This document shows, one piece after another, positions 13,950 to 16,230 of a stretch of DNA of 16,230 bases (positions are counted from its first letter, which is position 1; each line of letters opens with the position of its first letter). The position numbers and the translations under genes were made by a program. This DNA is from Solirubrobacteraceae bacterium (lineage in GTDB: Bacteria > Actinomycetota > Thermoleophilia > Solirubrobacterales > Solirubrobacteraceae): assembly GCA_019683665.1 (NCBI GenBank), contig JADGIB010000047.1, positions 1 through 16,230 on the forward strand, written 5' to 3'. The notes under the pieces were generated by a model. That model did no database searches and had not been told where the DNA came from. It was given only the letters and a program-made list of their open reading frames with translations.

Positions 13950-15584
13950 TCATGCCGAGGTCGGCACCCGCGTGCCCGCTCGCTGCGGGCCGGGCGACGC
14001 GGCCGGCGCCGCCTCGGCGCCCAGCCCGGTCTCCGAGCGGACGTAGAGCTCGTGGAACGAGCGCTCGTTGCCGTGCTCGCGGCTGAGCATCGTCCCGGCC
14101 CAGCAGGCCAGGAAGCCGAGCGGGATCGAGACGATCCCCGGGTTGGCCAGGTCGTAGAACGGCAGCAGCCCGCCCTCGGAGTCGGGGCCCGGCCACACCT
14201 TCGGGCTGATGAGCACGAGGAAGATCGACGAGAACGTGCCGACCGCCACCCCGGTCACCGCCCCGACGGTGTTGAAGCGCCGCCAGCCGAGCGCGAGCAC
14301 GAGCGCGGGGAAGTTCGCGCTCGCCGCGACCGCGAAGGCGAGGCCGACCATGAACGAGACGTTCAGGTCCTTGCCGCCGCCGATCGCGATTGCGATCGAG
14401 ATCGCGCCGATGGCGACGGCGGCGATCCGGGCGACGAGGACCTCCTCGTGCTCGGAGTCCGCGCCCTTGCGCACGACGTTCGACCACAGGTCGTGGGCGA
14501 CCGCCCCCGACGCGCTGATGACGAGCCCGGCGACGACGGCGAGGATCGTCGCGAACGCGATCGCGGCGATGATCGCCAGCAGGGCGTCGCCGCCGAACGT
14601 GCCGGCGCCGCCGCCCAGGAACTGGGCCAGGTTCGGGGCCGCGAGGTTCGCGCCCGCGCCGGCCGCCTCGACGCCGGCCTCGCCCAGGAACGCCCGCGCG
14701 CCGACCCCGAGCGCCGTCGTCATGATGTAGAAGGCGCCGATGAGGATCACCGCCCACAGCACCGAGCTGCGGGCCGCCTTCGCGTCGGGCACCGTGAAGA
14801 AGCGCATGAGGATGTGCGGCAGCCCCGCGGTGCCGAGCACGAGCGCCAGGCCGAGCGAGACGGTGTCGACCGGGTTGGTGTAGAGGGCGCCGGGCGCCAG
14901 CGAGAACGACCCGCCGCCGGCCTGCGCCTCCGCCCGGTTGAACAGCTCGACCGGGTTCCAGCCGACCCGGTTCATGACGAGGATCGACAGGCCGATCGCG
15001 CCGGCCATGAGCATGACCGCCTTGATGATCTGCACCCAGGTCGTGGCGATCATGCCGCCGAAGACGACGTAGACGAGCATGAACACGCCCGTCAGCAGGA
15101 TCGCGAGGTTGTAGTCGATGCCGACGAGCGCCTGGATGAGCGCGCCCGCGCCGACCATCTGCGCGATCAGGTAGAAGGCCGCCACCGCCAGCGTGCCGGT
15201 GGCCGCCGCCACCCGCGCCGGCCGCTCGCGCAGCCGGAACGAGAGCACGTCGGCGATCGTGAACTTGCCGGCGTTGCGCATCCGCTCGGCGAGCAGGAAC
15301 AGGACGGTCAGGAACGCGACGAGGAACCCGACCGAGTAGAGGAACCCGTCGAAGCCGTAGAGGAAGATGAGGCCGGCGATGCCGAGGAACGACGCCGCCG
15401 ACATGTAGTCGCCGGCGATCGCGAACCCGTTCTGGGGGCCGCTGATGCCGCGCCCGGCCGCCCAGAAGTCGGTGGCGCTGCGCACCCGCTTGGACGCCCA
15501 GTACGTGATCCCGAGCGTGATCGCGACGACGAGGCCGAAGATGACGACGGCCTCGACGTTGACCTCCGCGAAGACCGGGGTCAT
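13950..15584 (-). CDS. actP: Sodium:solute symporter, cation/acetate symporter ActP type
   Basis: The product has 544 residues with about 13 hydrophobic segments, as in the SSS family. Family landmarks are GDYMSAASFLG (58-68) on an early helix, GGMIATTWVQIIKAV (176-190) and LPHILMRFFTVPDAKAARSS (255-274). ActP carries acetate and other short monocarboxylates into the cell with a cation. The assignment to acetate rests on family resemblance and strongly on context: the gene lies between a DUF485 gene, overlapped by ATGA (15584-15581), and acs. A polar tail rich in Ala and Pro ends the protein. ATG at 15584 is fixed by the overlap and by AGGAGG seven bases upstream (15597-15592). Pyruvate or propionate transport is an alternative. 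Confidence 0.93.
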   Translation of the reverse strand: MTPVFAEVNVEAVVIFGLVVAITLGITYWASKRVRSATDFWAAGRGISGPQNGFAIAGDYMSAASFLGIAGLIFLYGFDGFLYSVGFLVAFLTVLFLLAERMRNAGKFTIADVLSFRLRERPARVAAATGTLAVAAFYLIAQMVGAGALIQALVGIDYNLAILLTGVFMLVYVVFGGMIATTWVQIIKAVMLMAGAIGLSILVMNRVGWNPVELFNRAEAQAGGGSFSLAPGALYTNPVDTVSLGLALVLGTAGLPHILMRFFTVPDAKAARSSVLWAVILIGAFYIMTTALGVGARAFLGEAGVEAAGAGANLAAPNLAQFLGGGAGTFGGDALLAIIAAIAFATILAVVAGLVISASGAVAHDLWSNVVRKGADSEHEEVLVARIAAVAIGAISIAIAIGGGKDLNVSFMVGLAFAVAASANFPALVLALGWRRFNTVGAVTGVAVGTFSSIFLVLISPKVWPGPDSEGGLLPFYDLANPGIVSIPLGFLACWAGTMLSREHGNERSFHELYVRSETGLGAEAAPAASPGPQRAGTRVPTSA

Positions 15585-15970
15585 CGGCCCGCCTCCTCGC
15601 CGGCTGAGAAGCGCGCCGCGTGGTCGGCGCGCTGCCGGTCGACGTCGCGCTGGGCCTGCGCGGCGGCGGCGGCGCGCAGCGGGTCGAGCTCGCGGTCGGA
15701 CCTGCGGATGTACCAGGCCGCCAGCCACCAGACCATGACGAACTGGGTGAGTGCGATCAGGTAGCCGACGGTGAAGCCCTCGTAGATCGACTCGCCCATG
15801 AAGCCGGGCGCGTACCCGGCGAGGACGATGAAGCCGAGGTACCAGACGAGGAAGAAGGCGGTCGCGGGCGCCACGAAGCGCCTGCGGCGCCGCACGAGCT
15901 CCTGGAACTCGGGCGCGCGCTCGACCGCCTCCCAGTCGATGCGCACCTGCCCGCCTGCGGGCACGGCCAT
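15581..15970 (-). CDS. DUF485 membrane protein (YjcH-like), partner of the acetate symporter
   Basis: The product has 129 residues with two hydrophobic segments, FVAPATAFFLVWYLGFIVLA (about 32-51) and VGYLIALTQFVMVWWLAAWY (about 70-89). Before the first is the family motif PEFQELVRRRRRF, and a charged tail follows (about 92-129). DUF485 proteins are encoded next to ActP-type symporters across bacteria (yjcH in E. coli) and are thought to assist them, but their biochemical role is unknown. The ATG at 15970 is preferred over the in-frame GTG at 15979 because GGAGGAG (15985-15979) then stands eight bases away. The stop overlaps the symporter start. The tail, with an Ala-rich stretch and many Arg and Glu residues, is longer than in E. 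coli YjcH and may form a helix at the membrane surface. Confidence 0.88.
   Translation of the reverse strand: MAVPAGGQVRIDWEAVERAPEFQELVRRRRRFVAPATAFFLVWYLGFIVLAGYAPGFMGESIYEGFTVGYLIALTQFVMVWWLAAWYIRRSDRELDPLRAAAAAQAQRDVDRQRADHAARFSAGEEAGR
15592..15597 (-). promoter_or_regulatory. Ribosome binding site of the symporter gene
   Basis: AGGAGG on the minus strand lies seven bases before the ATG at 15584, inside the last codons of the DUF485 gene. It supports the chosen start even though the two genes overlap. Confidence 0.75.
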
Positions 15971-15978
15971 GGCAACCA

Positions 15979-15988
15979 CTCCTCCCCT
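15979..15988 (-). promoter_or_regulatory. Ribosome binding site of the DUF485 gene
   Basis: The minus strand reads AGGGGAGGAG, ending eight bases before the ATG at 15970. The in-frame GTG at 15979 would overlap it, so this site decides the start. Confidence 0.75.
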
Positions 15989-16066
15989 CGGTGACCGGAC
16001 GGGGCGCCTTCTACCCGGGCCCGCCGGGGCGGCCCAGGGGCGGTTCGACGGGCGGGCGGCGCGCGA

Positions 16067-16099
16067 CGACGAGCGGTGCCCGAACGCCGACGAGCGGTG
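16067..16099. repeat. Perfect 12-bp direct repeat with 21-bp period, candidate operator
   Basis: CGACGAGCGGTG occurs at 16067-16078 and again at 16088-16099, a period of 21 bp, which places both copies on the same face of the DNA helix. They lie between the acetate operon start and the divergent gene at 16157, where a regulator of either would bind. No clear -10 box was seen for either direction nearby. The regulator is unknown; LytTR-type response regulators are known to bind direct repeats with similar spacing, but this is only analogy. Confidence 0.45.
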
Positions 16100-16156
16100 G
16101 GGTGGGCGGCGCCGATCGCGGGTACTCCTCGGCCCGAGACGAGGGGAGGGAGGCCG

Positions 16157-16230
16157 TTGGACGTCGCACTCGGTGTCGTGCTCGGGATCGTCGTCGCCGT
16201 CTCGGTGGGGGCGGGGGCGCGGCTCCTGCT
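16157..16230 (+). CDS. Start of a membrane protein gene, divergent from the acetate operon (3' end outside window)
   Basis: From TTG at 16157 the frame reads 24 codons to the window edge. Apart from Asp2 no residue is charged until Arg22, and the stretch ALGVVLGIVVAVSVGAGA is a clear membrane anchor. GAGGGGAGG (16141-16149) lies seven bases before the TTG and a further GGGAGG follows, so this start is well supported; in-frame GTG at 16178 is the nearest alternative. The family cannot be told from so little. Sensor histidine kinases of the LytS type with a short N-terminal anchor are often found beside DUF485-ActP operons in Actinomycetota, so a sensor of acetate or related acids is a possibility, not a call. 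Confidence 0.5.
   Translation, partial: MDVALGVVLGIVVAVSVGAGARLL

Noticed and set aside
11695..14046. Open plus-strand frame of 783 codons opposite acs
   Set aside because: acs on the minus strand accounts for the sequence; the plus-strand product has no recognisable fold.
14052..15764. Open plus-strand frame of 570 codons opposite the symporter gene
   Set aside because: The product is almost entirely charged and repetitive because it is antisense to a hydrophobic protein.
1..16230. CRISPR arrays, tRNA or rRNA genes, insertion sequences, att sites, riboswitches
   Set aside because: None of the expected repeats, cloverleaf consensus, transposase motifs or long conserved leaders was found. 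Composition is even across the window, with no sign of a foreign segment.

Overview
The window is very GC-rich throughout, with codons ending almost always in G or C and with Actinomycetota-style gene content. The string comEC, holA, rpsT, murJ, lepA, the GTG and TTG starts, and the many starts that lack a clear Shine-Dalgarno sequence suggest a soil actinobacterium, perhaps of class Thermoleophilia (Solirubrobacterales-like). The phylum is a fair inference; the class is a guess from general resemblance.

Layout. Positions 2-553 are the 3' end of comEC (DNA uptake), closed by a long palindrome. holA (DNA polymerase III delta) follows and converges on rpsT (ribosomal protein S20, minus strand) across a bidirectional hairpin. 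rpsT and murJ (lipid II flippase) diverge from a 57-bp gap in which one symmetric TACGATA box can serve as the -10 element for both. lepA (EF4) follows murJ. A 3.3-kb gene for a cyclic-di-GMP protein (four PAS domains, GAF, GGDEF, EAL) runs from 5569 to 8896; all its domain motifs are recognisable, but two separate one-base deficits break the reading frame.

Positions 8923-11929 hold a co-directional group: a low-molecular-weight phosphotyrosine phosphatase overlapping a fructosamine/ribulosamine-3-kinase-family gene (a known protein-deglycation partnership), then a short-chain dehydrogenase, then two overlapping hot-dog dehydratase genes resembling the HadA/HadB pair. The last three could reduce and dehydrate beta-ketoacyl chains.

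Positions 11941-15970 on the minus strand form an acetate uptake and activation operon: DUF485 membrane protein, SSS-family acetate symporter, acetyl-CoA synthetase, each with a strong Shine-Dalgarno sequence. A divergent gene begins at 16157 and leaves the window after 24 codons of a membrane anchor. The 186-bp gap between them carries a perfect 12-bp direct repeat with a 21-bp period, a candidate operator.

Most of the window is ordinary core genome. I found no mobile element, CRISPR array, tRNA, rRNA, defence system or clearly new multi-gene system. The items most worth a second look are the shared rpsT/murJ promoter, the direct-repeat operator candidate, the deglycation pair with its downstream acyl-chain genes, and the doubly frameshifted cyclic-di-GMP gene.
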